64,000 nt of DNA, from contig JAJIRX010000105.1 of the NCBI GenBank assembly GCA_023853785.1, positions 1-64,000 on the forward strand. The letters are read 5' to 3'. The notes below the pieces were generated by a model, which had not been told where the DNA came from, searched no databases, and saw only the letters and a list, made by a program, of their open reading frames with translations. The translations under genes and the position numbers were made by a program. Below are positions 11,860 through 23,330 of the stretch, piece after piece (position 1 is the stretch's first letter; every line of letters begins with the position of its first letter). The stretch comes from Psilocybe azurescens (taxonomy: Eukaryota > Basidiomycota > Agaricomycetes > Agaricales > Agrocybaceae).

Positions 11860-12110
11860 TGGGATGATGCACGAGAATCGATAGCTCCTATCTACGAAAT
11901 TCTTAACCAACTAATCGCCCACCGCGGTGGAACATCATTTAATTACCAACCAAATAAGGTTCTGTTAAACAACAGGCTGGCCCGATAGCAATGACACCTA
12001 CTTGAACTTGGAATAGTCAAACTTAATGATCTTCACGCTAAAGTTAAGTATCCGGTAGTCCAATAAGATGTTGTATCTAAACTGGTCCTGCCCATTTATC
12101 TACGCATTGC
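11860..12110 (+). pseudogene. coding-like remnant, unrecognised
   Basis: Downstream of the 10847-11677 pseudogene, a plus-strand frame reads LEWDDARESIAPIYEILNQ, then LIAHRGGTSFN, and then in-frame stops, with readable segments such as VKLNDLHAKVKYPVV afterwards. Composition is protein-like but I cannot name a family. It may be a later exon of the upstream pseudogene or an independent fragment. Confidence 0.25.
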
Positions 12111-12269
12111 CAACGCATTTGACAACAGTAATGGGCGACTACCTCCAAACGGGTCATTCCCAACCACATAACTCCATTACCCCTTCTCCCCTCGTACAAC
12201 ACACGCTACCAGGCGCCTATATCCCTCTCTTCATGCTCCTACACAACCTTATGCATACAGTGTAAGATT

Positions 12270-14250
12270 TATGGTACCTGGTCTCACACCGCTGACGATA
12301 CACTCATTGATAGTCATAATACAGCCCTTCGTTCTTGCAGCTATTGCTGTTACCATCCACAAAGCCGGAAGGATCAAAGAAGGCCTCTGTAGCCGGCTCT
12401 ACTCGGAAGATTGTATGCTCTCGCTGATCGAGGGTACGTATGTCCTGTAGTCTTCATAGAACCCGAGAGAGTATTCGAAAATTCTTGTGAAGTGGGCAAA
12501 TAGGAACATATTTTTGGGCAATTATTGCTGCGACGCTGAAGTTGCAGTGTCCAACGACGAGGTAGGAAGCACTTGCCAGCACCATAGCAATACGGCGATG
12601 TCCGAGTAACACGATCCTTGTTGGTGATTCGTGGTTGGGCGGGGATCCGGAACTCTGTGTAAAAGGTTCCAGGAAGGTGTGAAGATATCAATATATTGGT
12701 GAATGACTATGAGGATGTTCGTAGGAAAGTGATACACCTACTAGTGTATTCCAAAGGGGCGATGCTGGAAGGAATGTCTCGTCAGCGTTTATGTCTATTG
12801 GCCATTGTCGAATCTCTATTTTCCGCTCATGTCCATTGCATCTACATCAACCTGCAAGCGATACTCACTTAAGACATGTTATGCTGCATTATGGGAATTA
12901 TGGACAAGGTAAATCCCTACCTCTGCCGTTTATTGTTAAGTATTGATTCATAAGCGGAACTAGAGGAGAGATTAATCTAGATGTCAGTTCTTTTGAAGCA
13001 AACTGCGAAGTAAGTGTGGCAGGGAACTTATCGAGATCGGCATGTCGTCAAATTCTGAGCTGACCTAGATAAGAAGGATATTATAGTCGGAATATGAAGA
13101 TATAGTCATAGTTTCTGTGCTAAAGGAAGAGTGTCGAGGGTTGTAAAGGGTTAAGTATTAGACATTTAGTGTTGTTGTACAAGAACAGGCATTTAAATCG
13201 GACCACGGACCTAGCGCTGAAGGTGGGAGATATTTAAATGAGGCCACAACAGCCCTTGTTGTCGTCTCTTCCGCCACAGCCTTCTGAGGGGTGGTGGGTA
13301 CTGGGTACAGGGAGGCGATCGTGGTCCAAGATACGCCAAGGGGAGAGTAGTAATTGGAATGAAGCTCTTCATACTCGTTTCAATGAGAAGTATTAACCTA
13401 CAGAGAATGTATGAGGAGAACAGGAATGATAGAGACCAAAGGTTGGCTGTTCATCTTTCTTAGGTGACGTAGAGTAGTTATATCTGAATGTCGGTGACAG
13501 CTGCAAACTGGTGTCCCAAGACGGGAATACTAAATTATTGAACCGACAGACAGTGTACGTTGATGTGGGCCAAACAATAGGAGCGCGGCGTTCTGTTTCT
13601 ACAATCGATGGATCTTTAGAAACGCGAGCAGGGGCTTGTAGTACTATACAGCAAGCAAACCGACATTTAAGCTCTGCTTGAACGCGTTGCAAATGATGCC
13701 GAGCGAGAATCCACCGGTTGCTCAACAATGTCGCCACGAAGGCTTTCGTTTGCCTGCGATTTCACGCATCACTCCATCCAGGCATTTAGATATGTAACAT
13801 GCGCGTCGTCTGGATGATGAATTCGACGGTGCCAGTTCCCCTAATACCACTGGCTGATCCGCCGTTGTGAAAACTTTCCAATGCGGGTTATCAATTGATC
13901 TCAATGGTGGCCACATTTGTGAATGGACGGGGTTCATATCCGCGAATGAGATTGAGTGTTGCGATTACTGACTGTTGAGGATGTAGATTAAAAATAATAC
14001 ATAGAATTATTTCAGGATGGAACTATAAGTCCGACATCATGTCAGTTGCTCACCCCACGAGCTATAAATACGTAGAGTATATACTTGTCCATTGAATGGA
14101 TCGAACCAGGATGGAGTGATAATTCCGGCTGGCATATATGGAAACTATTAAATGGAATTGATATCAGAATATGAAACTATGAATAGTATATCTGACCAAT
14201 ATATATACAAGAAAGTTTTCGGTAAGTGCATTGCCTTAAGTTTACTGTAT
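12270..14250. other. intergenic spacer with weak open frames only
   Basis: This stretch holds several minus-strand open frames of 70-115 codons (12374-12737, 13393-13937) without recognisable domains. They may be decayed gene pieces. Near 14063 a GCTATAAATA box lies upstream of the membrane-protein relic that starts at 14257, in the same relative place as the TATA boxes of its paralogs. Nothing else is supportable. Confidence 0.3.
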
Positions 14251-14256
14251 TTCCTC

Positions 14257-14640
14257 ATGGCCCCACCCAGTTTAGTCGATGGCATAGAGATATATCATAT
14301 ATCTCATATTAGCGGCAGCCTCAATGGAACGATGCTATTGAATTTTCTTTTTGGTACGTTTCTATGTTTATCATTATAAGAGTTATGTATTCACGTACTA
14401 TGTCAGGTATATACACTATGATATTCATTGGAACAGTGTATCTTTACCGTAAGTTGTTCCCCATACCTAGAAGGAGACTTCAACAATGTGCCCTACAGTA
14501 ACCAAACCGGCCATGAATGTGAATCGCTTCATCGTATTATTAGCTGTTTCAGTGCTGTATCTGCTTTGCTTCTCGCATGCCCTTGTGAAATGGTATACAC
14601 ATTCTTGGTCTGTCCTGAATGGAAATACGCGAGCATTTAA
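14257..14640 (+). pseudogene. multi-pass membrane protein family, relic copy A (N-terminal part)
   Basis: Exon 1 starts at 14257 and ends ISGSLNGTMLLNFLFG at a GTACGT donor, matching the first exon of the three paralogs at 38.0, 53.0 and 56.6 kb (MSTPDIPIPV..LNSSMLLNFLMG). The next pieces, IYTMIFIGTVYLYR and MNVNRFIVLLAVSVLYLLCF, match the second exon and second membrane segment of those paralogs. After about 14640 the similarity stops: the conserved IWRCYHVWGQS block and the rest are absent. It is a truncated, strongly diverged relic. Function of the family is unknown; the alternating hydrophobic segments suggest about seven membrane passes. Confidence 0.65.
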
Positions 14641-14649
14641 TCAAAGATA

Positions 14650-14910
14650 AGGCTGTCTTTCGGATCTACAATGAGTGCAACGAAGTCAAAGTTTGCAGTG
14701 AAAATTACGGACAAATGGAAACACTCGTTTGCGGTGATGTATGTATAGAGTTACGATTCCATGATAACAACGGTACAACGTTAAACGTTCCCTGGATACT
14801 GCGGAACTGCCTCCATGTGCTGGACATTCCGTTCAACCTCATGAGTCGTAAGGTATGTAATTCATTACGAGAAGGTACCAGGTGCGGTTTTCAACACTGC
14901 CTTGACACTC
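14650..14910 (+). pseudogene. possible Ty1/copia-type polyprotein fragment
   Basis: The plus frame in this stretch contains VCGDVCIELRFHDNNGTTLN, then ILRNCLHVLDIPFNLMS. This resembles the segment between the protease and integrase domains of copia-type polyproteins, where a glycine-rich strand is followed by a leucine-valine-proline motif of the 'lrnvLhVPdlpfNLlS' kind. No integrase or reverse transcriptase follows. It begins where the membrane-protein relic ends, so it may mark an insertion that truncated that gene. Identification is tentative. Confidence 0.35.
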
Positions 14911-15672
14911 TTTCTCTCATTGATGCCACATGGCCAGTGGCCCCATGCTCGATATTCCTCTCTTTGAATCTCATCATCGGAGTGGAAAATCAACGGACAA
15001 CAATCCGCACACTAAAAATCCTTCGCGCTCACAAAGTGACGCAGTGTGGTCCAACTCCGTCCACTTTCCATGCCTCCCCCTTCGTGCCCCATATGCAACT
15101 GCAGTGGGTTATCCAATCGCATTTTGGTCCTCTCAGTTTCTTAAATAACTATCATCGTATTAATATCGTCCTGGGGTTTATTACTCCCCCAATCCTTTTC
15201 TTGGCTCAGGATCAATCTCGCCAGGTTTCCGTTTCAACTTCAAAGACTTGCACTTGAGTACACCTTCCTCTATGTGCGCCGTCTTTGGGCTCAGTACTGT
15301 CCCTGAAATCTTTCCATCCATCATCGTTGAGAATCCCCCAGGAAGCAAACGACTACGACTATCAGCAACCTTCAAGATCCGCCCCGCTCATACGGTTACA
15401 CAGCAGTTTCTTTCAGCTCGTCTGGTACTGAACTGCTCCGTGTCTTCCTGGAAAAGATCTGCAGTACCATCTTAATCAAAGCCGGGGGTCAGGTATGGTG
15501 TTCACTACTCCCACGGTCTGGACCCTAATGCACAACTTCAGATCAGCGAAACTGCTGCATAATGAAGCTTCTCTTAATGCACAATAACAGCTACCGCTAC
15601 ATTGACACTAAATATTGGTATTATATTCCTTATAAATCTGCTGGTATATCTTAACGAAGGTACAATGCAAAA

Positions 15673-16212
15673 CTAAACTGAGCTGCAGCTGAACGAGCTT
15701 GCCTGGTCGTTGAAGTTGACATTCCCACCGGTTCCAGGAACCGGCGTCGAGAAGCTCCAAGTTCCGCTTTGCAAGACCACTTGGGAGCCCCCATTCAGAG
15801 ACAAGCAACCAAGGTCGCTTTAGTTCCAAATCCCAGCATGAGACCAATATGCTCTAAGGCAAAAAGAAAGAGGGACATACGTGAAGAAAGTGCACACGAA
15901 GAAACGTGGGACAACAACGGCTGAAACCTCCTTGTCAAGGAATGTGAGCCCGCCAGTGAAGTTGTCGCAGATTTCGGAGGGGACAGGGAGAGTCACACAT
16001 CCGGTCCCGATATTCCCAGTACACAGCTCCACAGCCGCTATCGGTACTCTGTTACAATCGAGTGTATTTAGTTCCAAGTCCTGATGAAGTCGGGAAAAAT
16101 AACACACTGCTGCTCTTTCCTCAAAGACATTGTTGGAGGTGGGTACAGCACTAGCAATTGTAATCATTGCAACGACTGCGAGTACGATGGTGAAGATGGC
16201 CTTGGAAAGCAT
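15673..16212 (-). CDS. small secreted beta/gamma-crystallin-like protein, intact two-exon gene
   Basis: Exon 1 is 16212-15881 and exon 2 is 15817-15673, with a 63-base intron (GTATGT..AAG) whose removal keeps the frame; the product is 158 residues. The N-terminus MLSKAIFTIVLAVVAMITIA is a strong signal peptide, with cleavage likely after ASAVP. The mature protein has about ten cysteines and paired strand-rich segments such as GGLTFLDKEVSAVVVPRFFV, CTFFTDLGCLS and NVNFNDQASSFSC, closing with a cysteine near the C-terminus. This pattern is typical of fungal extracellular beta/gamma-crystallin-fold proteins. The fold is inferred, and the biological role (effector, antimicrobial or structural) is unknown. 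It is the only protein gene in the window with no visible defect. A TATA box lies about 100 bases upstream. Confidence 0.7.
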
Positions 16213-16310
16213 TGTTGTTATGCGATAGTTTGCTTTGAAATTGTTCTTTATCTTTGGGAGAACCCTTAGAGTGAATCAGTGAACTGAAGATATGCGACCG
16301 CTCACTTGAG

Positions 16311-16318
16311 CTTATATA
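16311..16318 (-). promoter_or_regulatory. TATA box of the crystallin-like gene
   Basis: On the minus strand the sequence reads TATATAAG about 100 bases before the start codon at 16212. The spacing leaves room for a leader of about 70 bases. It fits a TATA-driven, condition-dependent gene. Confidence 0.6.
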
Positions 16319-16419
16319 CTGCGGTCCCCTTCGCATCCCTGAATGTCTTGGAACTGCTTTATGCGTAATATTTTGTGCTTGAATCTGTAAAACCCTGAAT
16401 CGCAACAATTGAAGGACCT

Positions 16420-17365
16420 TGACACGTCTATTAAAGATACCCGGCAGTTAGAAACGCCTGTGTACATTTTTAACGAGGCCCGCATCCAAAATTTCACACA
16501 CTCGATTTCTTCACAGAACTCGTCTTATTTTATGATGTTCATTGCCGATAGATAAAGTCAATACGCGGTTTGGCTCATGTACACACAAAGTCTTTGTTTA
16601 TCCCTTTTCCTGATCAAAACTTCGACTGGTTCATAGTCTTCTCACCAGGTCACTGTCGATTACAGGTGCGCGTTGACACGGTTGCGAGAGCGACTAAGCT
16701 CAGGCCTCAAACCACACGCATAGGATGTCTTGGCGTCTCTCTTCGTCTCAAGTTCACGCGAGGTCCACGACCGTCACTACAATCAGTTGAGATTCAATTC
16801 GATGAATGGATGATTTCATAGTAGTGATGCTTGTCATCCCTTTCATTATGAATCGATTTCACATGTCACGAACACCAGTCAGCTAAATATAACCACTTGT
16901 TCGAAATTAAATGTCACGGACACAGAAAATGCCGTGTGATGTGAACTTGCAGGAGCTTCAAGTGGGAAAGACGCCGGAAAGGACGAACGCCTATTGCCTT
17001 TGATGGAGATCCTCGATCTGTCGACCATCGAATTGCCAAGTCACGTTCAGAATCCCGACAACCTGCAGAGGATTGATAAATAATCAAAGCTCTTTGATAA
17101 AATAACATGTCAGCCCGTTTATGTAGACTCAGTGATCCAAGTCTCGACGGGAATCCGGGAACAAAATTGCGGATGCCCATGATAAATACTACAAGATTCG
17201 GTAAAAGAGACAATAGTATTAGACATCCGAGCGTTGTCCATCCCTATGAACAATAGCAACGCAGATGTAGATATGGGCTTCTGCGGTGCTCAAACGACGA
17301 TGGAGAAAATGAGGCGGTGGATATCGAGACTGCTGGTGACGGTCTATCATTCCGAGTCCATATAT
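16420..17365. other. intergenic region, no gene recognised
   Basis: This region has short open frames on both strands (16570-16821, 16914-17213) with no recognisable domain. Apart from the promoter of the crystallin-like gene at its left edge, I see nothing supportable. Confidence 0.4.
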
Positions 17366-17369
17366 AGTT

Positions 17370-17845
17370 CGAGTTCATGATGAGAGTCGGGTGGATTTGC
17401 ATTTGGTCGGAGGAGGGTGCTCTGGCAGGTGTAGGGGTTGTTGAGAGCCCTAGATATTGTTGTAGATCAGGTATATATACTAAGGAAGGAGAGGTGAGCA
17501 AGAGCGCTAGCGAAGAGGATAAGATTGAACAAGCTGATGAAGACGTTCGAAAAACTCGACGTTCAACAACAACAGATAACCGCTCTCGATGACGCACCTC
17601 ATGCACTCGCATCGTCCTTCATCAATATTCTTATGTGCTCTCTTATTCTATTCCGGACTGCTTGCATTTTTACATTCTGGAACAACCTTTAATCGATGTA
17701 TGCCATAGAGACCGCGTATCATGTCCTGAGTCCGTGGCGCAATGTCAAACAAGCTCTCTCCTCACTTCTACTGAATGTTGTACTACATTGAATCTTTGAA
17801 TCTAGAAGATAAATTTAAACTTACATTCATGCTGGATTTGAAGAG
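17370..17845 (+). repeat. duplicated non-coding segment, copy 1 (pairs with 36590-37010)
   Basis: The sequence matches 36590-37010 in the same orientation. Shared blocks include CATGATGAGAGTC, GCATCGTCCTTCATCA, TGTACTACATTGAAT and AACTTACATTCATG. Identity is moderate, with many substitutions. The second copy lies about 1 kb upstream of membrane-protein paralog B, so the segment may be part of the unit duplicated with that family. No conserved frame is evident. Confidence 0.6.
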
Positions 17846-17849
17846 TATG

Positions 17850-18645
17850 ACATTATTTTCTGGAAAAATTCGGACACCCTACATAGAATTACCTACACCT
17901 TACCTCTTAAGTTTTGGTACATAGTACTTCCGAACGTAAATCGTACAACGTACAATGTACTCGGATCTTCGGCAACTGATGGCCATCTGCTGGGTTCTAA
18001 ACATAAGCATATTTTTTAGCCATCCCTGTGCACCTAAATATCCTAAGATTATTTTCGATAAGTCTAGGTTATTACCAGTCTCTCTTTAATCAGCTTCATT
18101 AGGTGCAGCTTACAATCTCAACAATACAGAATCCAGATGCAGATTGGACTGAGCACAAAAACACATTAAGTAGACTTGAAGTAGTAGACCAAGTCACCCA
18201 AATGTCATCCAGACCTTTCTTTAATAACTTCCCAGAGTTACTGGTGGACATATAATAGAGTACTTTAAGTATTAGAAATAAATATTTCAAGGTTTTTATT
18301 AAAACATGGTACCAACAGATTGAAGGACTTATTAAGGAATTTCCTCCTTTGAACGCAGCCGCCATTCGGCGGGCAGAATTTAGGTTCCGCTGATGGCCCT
18401 ATTCGGCCGTTCTTGGTAACCGTTTGGTGCGTAAGTATGATGTAAAGCTCTCGTCGTAATATGTACAAAACGGAGTACACAGTACAGCATAGTATGTATG
18501 ATAAGATGGTACTGTATAGCTTTTTGCAGTAAGTAGTACAAAGGAAACCAGGGAATGGAGTACGCCCAGAGCATTGAAAGTACCTCTCGAGTACGCACTA
18601 AATCTCGTGGCATACAGCCTGAAAAATTTCCAGAAAATAATGTCA
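17850..18645. other. spacer with a short coding-like remnant
   Basis: This spacer is AT-rich. A plus-strand stretch at 18104-18254 reads as an open segment (TISTIQNPDADWTEHKNTLS, then LEVVDQVTQM) ending at a stop; it looks like an old exon but has no recognisable family. Nothing else is supportable before the inverted duplication begins near 18650. Confidence 0.3.
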
Positions 18646-21090
18646 TAGAAGAGGCAGAGTGTCGAGGTGCTACATATTAATTTGGCATTCTAGAAGTGCA
18701 TTCTCCTGGGGTTTGGCGAGTGAGACTGAGCGAATAATACATATGTATGCGTCCAGAATAAGGGTAATGAGGGGAATGGTTGGCAAATTAGAATCATGCG
18801 CTGTAAGCTCAGAATGTTATACGTTAGTATGGTCAAGGAAATGAATGACAGACCCAGCATCCTTCGTACTGTATCCAAACAAAGGAAGATAGGTGCGAAA
18901 ATAACGGCAGATGTCTGCGGGAAAGAATGAAATTTCTTATGAGACACTATGGGCTTTGTGGAGAGGGAATGGGAAGGGGTAAGGTTTAAAGAAGCAGTGT
19001 TCATCTGTGAATTTCATTAGCACGCATATGTACAAAACAATCTTTATTTCCGAAGTGGAAGTTCGCGGGAAGGGGTCCCGGACAGGTATAAGAGTGCTCT
19101 ATATGATATTCTGTCGTCGAGAAGTCGGCTCTGCACGACGGGATTCGAAAGACGCAGGGTTGAAGTGATGCGTACCCGTTCAGAATATGCGACTGCCTAA
19201 TTTTCCTGATTGTTTACTATTAAAAGGTCGACAATCGCGGGAGGGAGAAGTTCGGATATGTCTCCGGGGCCTTTGATCACGTTTCGACCTCCCCTAAACA
19301 GTATCAAACGATCACAATAACGTCGGACGTGCAATACCACGTTCATCTGAACAACGAGATGGGTGGTATTCAATGTACACTTGTTTCTTTTCTGTTCCAT
19401 TTCAATTTTCTATATCTCCCAACAGTATGGGTTGAGGTCACACCAATCTAGGCAGCACTGTGACGAGGCCATCCTTTCGGAATCCCACCATGGTCCCTTT
19501 CGTCGTCGTCCTAGATGTCTGTATGTAAAGCCGTTTGGGGCCTTTGGAGAGCTTCAGATGCGACCACTCTCGATTTTTCAGCAGAGATAGCAACACCATC
19601 GCGCAGATCTCACCTCACTCACCTCACCCCACCCCACCTTACCCGATCCATCCATTCATCCATCCATACCCCCACCTCACCCATCCCCACATCCACCCCA
19701 CAACACGGCACACGGCACCATGCCCTCACCCGCACCCTTGCCACAGCTCCTTCAGCAGCGATTCAACTCTCCGCCCTCGAACGCCATCTCCCGGCTCTGT
19801 ACCTGTACCTGCTGAACGACACATGGGCACTGAAGCACATCGCCCTGACGAGCTTGCACACGAAGATCGGGCGGCAGACGAGCTCGAAGACGGCACCTAG
19901 GAAGCGGAATGAGTTCTTTGACAGTAAAGTGCTGAACAGGCAGCATGCCGAGGTGTGGGCGGAGGGTGGAAAGGTGCGTTCGCGTCTAAGGTCTTTTTTC
20001 TCTTTTTTGGTGGACTGACGTATGGGTCTTTTGATTGCCCTCGCCACCCGCCCACTCCCAAGCGCACGCTCAAGCCCGGTCCCAGCAACAGCGCCGCCCG
20101 CAGTTCGCCCAGGCCCTCGGCTGCATGGGCGGGATTGGATTAAGGCCCCTTGGCAAAAACGGGCTTGACGTTCGATGTGATTTTGAGCAGGCTGCAGGGC
20201 TAACTGCAGAAGAGCCGGAAGACGGGGGCCGCGTTGGGGGCGGTTTGATGGGCGCGATGGGCGAAGCGGGGGATGTTCTTATTGGGGGAGTGAGTTTTTT
20301 TCGTTGCTTTTCCTTTTTGCGGTTGAATTTTTTCGCGGGCATGCACTTTGAGTGTTTTTTTGCCAAGCTATCTTTCCTTTGCACTACCTCTATTTTCGTG
20401 GGGAATATGCTGACGATGTTCTACTTGTAGCCTGCGAGTCTTCCGTCGTTCCCGCCGTATGTTCCCGCCTATACGCGCGCTGCCTCCGGATATAGCGCAA
20501 CCGCTGCCGCCTCCTTCTCAGCCTGCTGCCGCTGCTGCACCTGCCGCTTCCGGAGGCTCGGGAACAGGATCGTCCACAGCGCTGTTGCTGTTCCGGCTTC
20601 AATTTCAACGGAGGCGGGCAAGGAGCAGGGGATGACAGAACTGCAGCAACAACTTCGGAGCGAGAACAATCCACATCCACTGCGTCAGCTACCGCCAGCT
20701 CCTCCACCTCCCCCAACCCACCGCTACTACCGCAAGCGACAGCGCCCACGCCCCCGCGCTCTCAGCGGGCATCATCCAGGACTTGCAGTCGCATGCGCGG
20801 CTCGCGGGCCACTCGGAGCGGGTGCGCCACCTGGAGGGTGTGATGCAGGAGCAGGAGGCAATGAGAAGGGAGAAGGGGTGTTAAGGGACATGATTATGCG
20901 CGGGGCCGGGGCCGGTGGGCTTGATTCTGGACAACGCGGACAAGAACATGAACAACGTGGGCACGAGCATGGGGAGGACAACGAAGAGTACGATAGTGAG
21001 GAGGGAGAAGAGGAGGATAGCGAGGAAGATGATGACGATGATGATACGAGGAGCATCTCGACGGTCGTGCCCCATGAGCTGGAGAGCGTG

Positions 21091-21130
21091 GAGGAGGAGG
21101 AGGAGGAGGAGGAGGAGGAGGAGGAGGAGG
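21091..21130 (+). repeat. (GAG)n tract in FHA copy 2
   Basis: About thirteen GAG/GGA triplets occur in a row, which would encode a polyglutamate run. The aligned part of the left-arm copy lacks this expansion. Confidence 0.8.
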
Positions 21131-21387
21131 CAGGAGGACCTAGGTGTCGGGCGGCCGAGGACGCCTGAGCCGTCTATGTTAGGCATAGGCATGAGCGATC
21201 GGGCGAGGAGGGCGCGTGTGAGTTCGCCGCTTGCGTGGAGGCGGGTGGAATCGCATGAGAGCGAGGATGCGGAGTCCGAGTCCGAGTCCGATGTCGAGGC
21301 TGAAGCCGGGAATTACGAGCAGCGCCACGCAGACGCCGACCTCGAAGGAGCCGCAGCACACGAAAGCAGCAGCGACAGCAGCGACGT

Positions 21388-21610
21388 TGTAGTAGTGGGT
21401 TCTGGCCATCTGGGCCGAGCTGCCCGAGGGCGGATTAGATTAGATACTGTAGATCGCATCAGCGGCTGTGCACGGTTTGTGTGCTAGCGCGCTTTCGTAG
21501 TGAGAGAACAACACACTTTGCCCGCAACGCTACACTGCGTGGCCGCTCGACGAGCATTCCGAGCCTTGCCAGACACGAGCTGCTAGGGTAGGCCGGATTG
21601 GCCTACTCCG
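21388..21610 (+). repeat. 5' LTR
   Basis: It begins TGTAGTAGTGGG and ends CTACTCCG. It is identical to the 3' LTR by eye over 222 bases, except the terminal G where the 3' LTR has A. Confidence 0.92.
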
Positions 21611-21932
21611 TCTGGTGACAACAGAGCAATTCCCACCAAGCCTTACCTGCCTTCCTTTTGAGCACTCCCTCAGCCTAAACCTGCCAGCAGACACTTCAAA
21701 ATTCTGATATTTCGTGGCAGCTGCCTCCTACTCAGACACTGACAACTGCAAGACTCAAATCATCAGACCTACAGCCAGCCTCGGCTAACCTGCTTACACT
21801 GAAATAGCCAAATCTCGACACCTGTTGTCAAACTCGGTCACCGAACCGGCCTCCGATTGTGACATCTGACCTATCCACACACTGCCATCCATCGATTACA
21901 ACACAGACAAACTGATAAACAAACCAGACGCC

Positions 21933-23330
21933 ATGGACTCCTTCCTGACGAAAACCAGAACTACACTGATCAGCAAATTCCGATATATCACCAAAACACT
22001 CACCACAACAATCATCACCATTCAACTCACAAATACCCCGTGGACCAGGCTTGCCCCTCGCCAGTCCATTGGTGACATAGAGCGTGACATAGAAGACCGC
22101 TACGTCCCCCCACTGTCCCAAACACCCCCAGCACCAGATCTCTCACCGAAACAGACACAGAATCCACCTTGTCAATCTCGGACTCCTCACCACCATCACC
22201 ACATTTTACCCTGACAACCCCCGCAACGTGGCCCACAACACCAATTAACGAAACCCCACCAGGAACACCAGCCTCGATCCTGCCAATAACACCCATTGAC
22301 GACGACTTCGACATGACAGACCTCAACTCTATCACATTCACAGGCAAGCCAGAAGATGGAGACCCACAAGACTTCATGAACCGTCTAGAACGTCTGATAA
22401 TCATGAAAACAGGCCTCACCGTACAAGAAAAAGTGAAACTCCTTGAACTCTCACTCAAAGCCAAATCCCCAGCGGCAGCATGGTGGGCAACACTCACTTC
22501 AGCCAACAAAGCAACATTTGCCGATGCTAAGACTGCTTTCGAAATCCGCTGGCCTGTCAAACCCATCACGGAGAAGACAACAGCAGAAAAACAAGCACTT
22601 TTGGATGCCACCATTTTGAAGCCTAGCGATCTAGGAAAGAGGATTGCAGCTAGCATAGGTGCAGAAGAAGAGTTGACACACGTTGTATGGGCAGACAAAG
22701 TGGAGAGGTTGGCAGGCGATATCCCGACACCAACAACCTTCTTGTTTCCGCAGCACGGAAGAACCTGCCGAAAGCCATCTCAAGGATCGTCGGCTGGAAG
22801 GCTACAACATGGAAGGAGCTTTGTGATGCAGTACGAGCAATATCTCTCGAGGAATTACTGGAGAAGATAGAGGATGAACGAGATCTAGCCCGTCACACCA
22901 TACGCCCTACCATACCAAACACCCCATCAAAAGCACTCAGCACTGCATTTCAAAACATCAATCTCACACCCCAAACACGAGGAGCAACCACAGCAACTAC
23001 GTACCACATGCCACAACCCCAGATAGCACCTCGTTCATCAACCGGAAACTTTATTGAGCGACCCCTTCATGAAAGGCTGGCTGACGTCATCAACAAAGCC
23101 CTTCCACTTCAACCTAACAACACAGAGGGCGTTGAACAATATAAACAACAAATAGCAGCCTGGCAACAAGCCTATGGACAAAATGGGAAGGGCCCAAGCG
23201 AAACACGGCCATATCCACTCACCCCAGGTACATTCCCAGTCGCATCCAACGAATGTTGGAAGTGTGGACACCGTGCCCATTACCCAACACCTTGCTCAGC
23301 ACCTCTTGTTCCCCCTTTGAACAGAAGTGG
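21933..23330 (+). pseudogene. retrotransposon gag polyprotein, frameshifted
   Basis: Coding starts at the ATG at 21933 (MDSFLTKTRTTLISKF). After a frame change in a C-run near 22107 it continues through a capsid-like region, with PQDFMNRLERLIIMKTGLTV and AAAWWATLTSANKATFAD. Another change near 22725 leads to KAISRIVGWKATTWKELCDA. A CCHC zinc knuckle, CWKCGHRAHYPTPC (C-x2-C-x4-H-x4-C), lies at about 23257-23298 and would bind RNA during packaging. The frame then breaks again at a C-run near 23309 and an A-run near 23348. Length and order are normal for fungal gypsy gag. Confidence 0.8.

Noticed and set aside
14619..15257. 212-codon plus-strand frame as one gene
   Set aside because: Only the first part resembles a copia-type polyprotein. 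The rest has no recognisable content, and the frame is probably open by chance.
22169..22214. Start of gag at 22169
   Set aside because: The first codon there is not ATG, and related sequence continues upstream in a shifted frame from the ATG at 21933.
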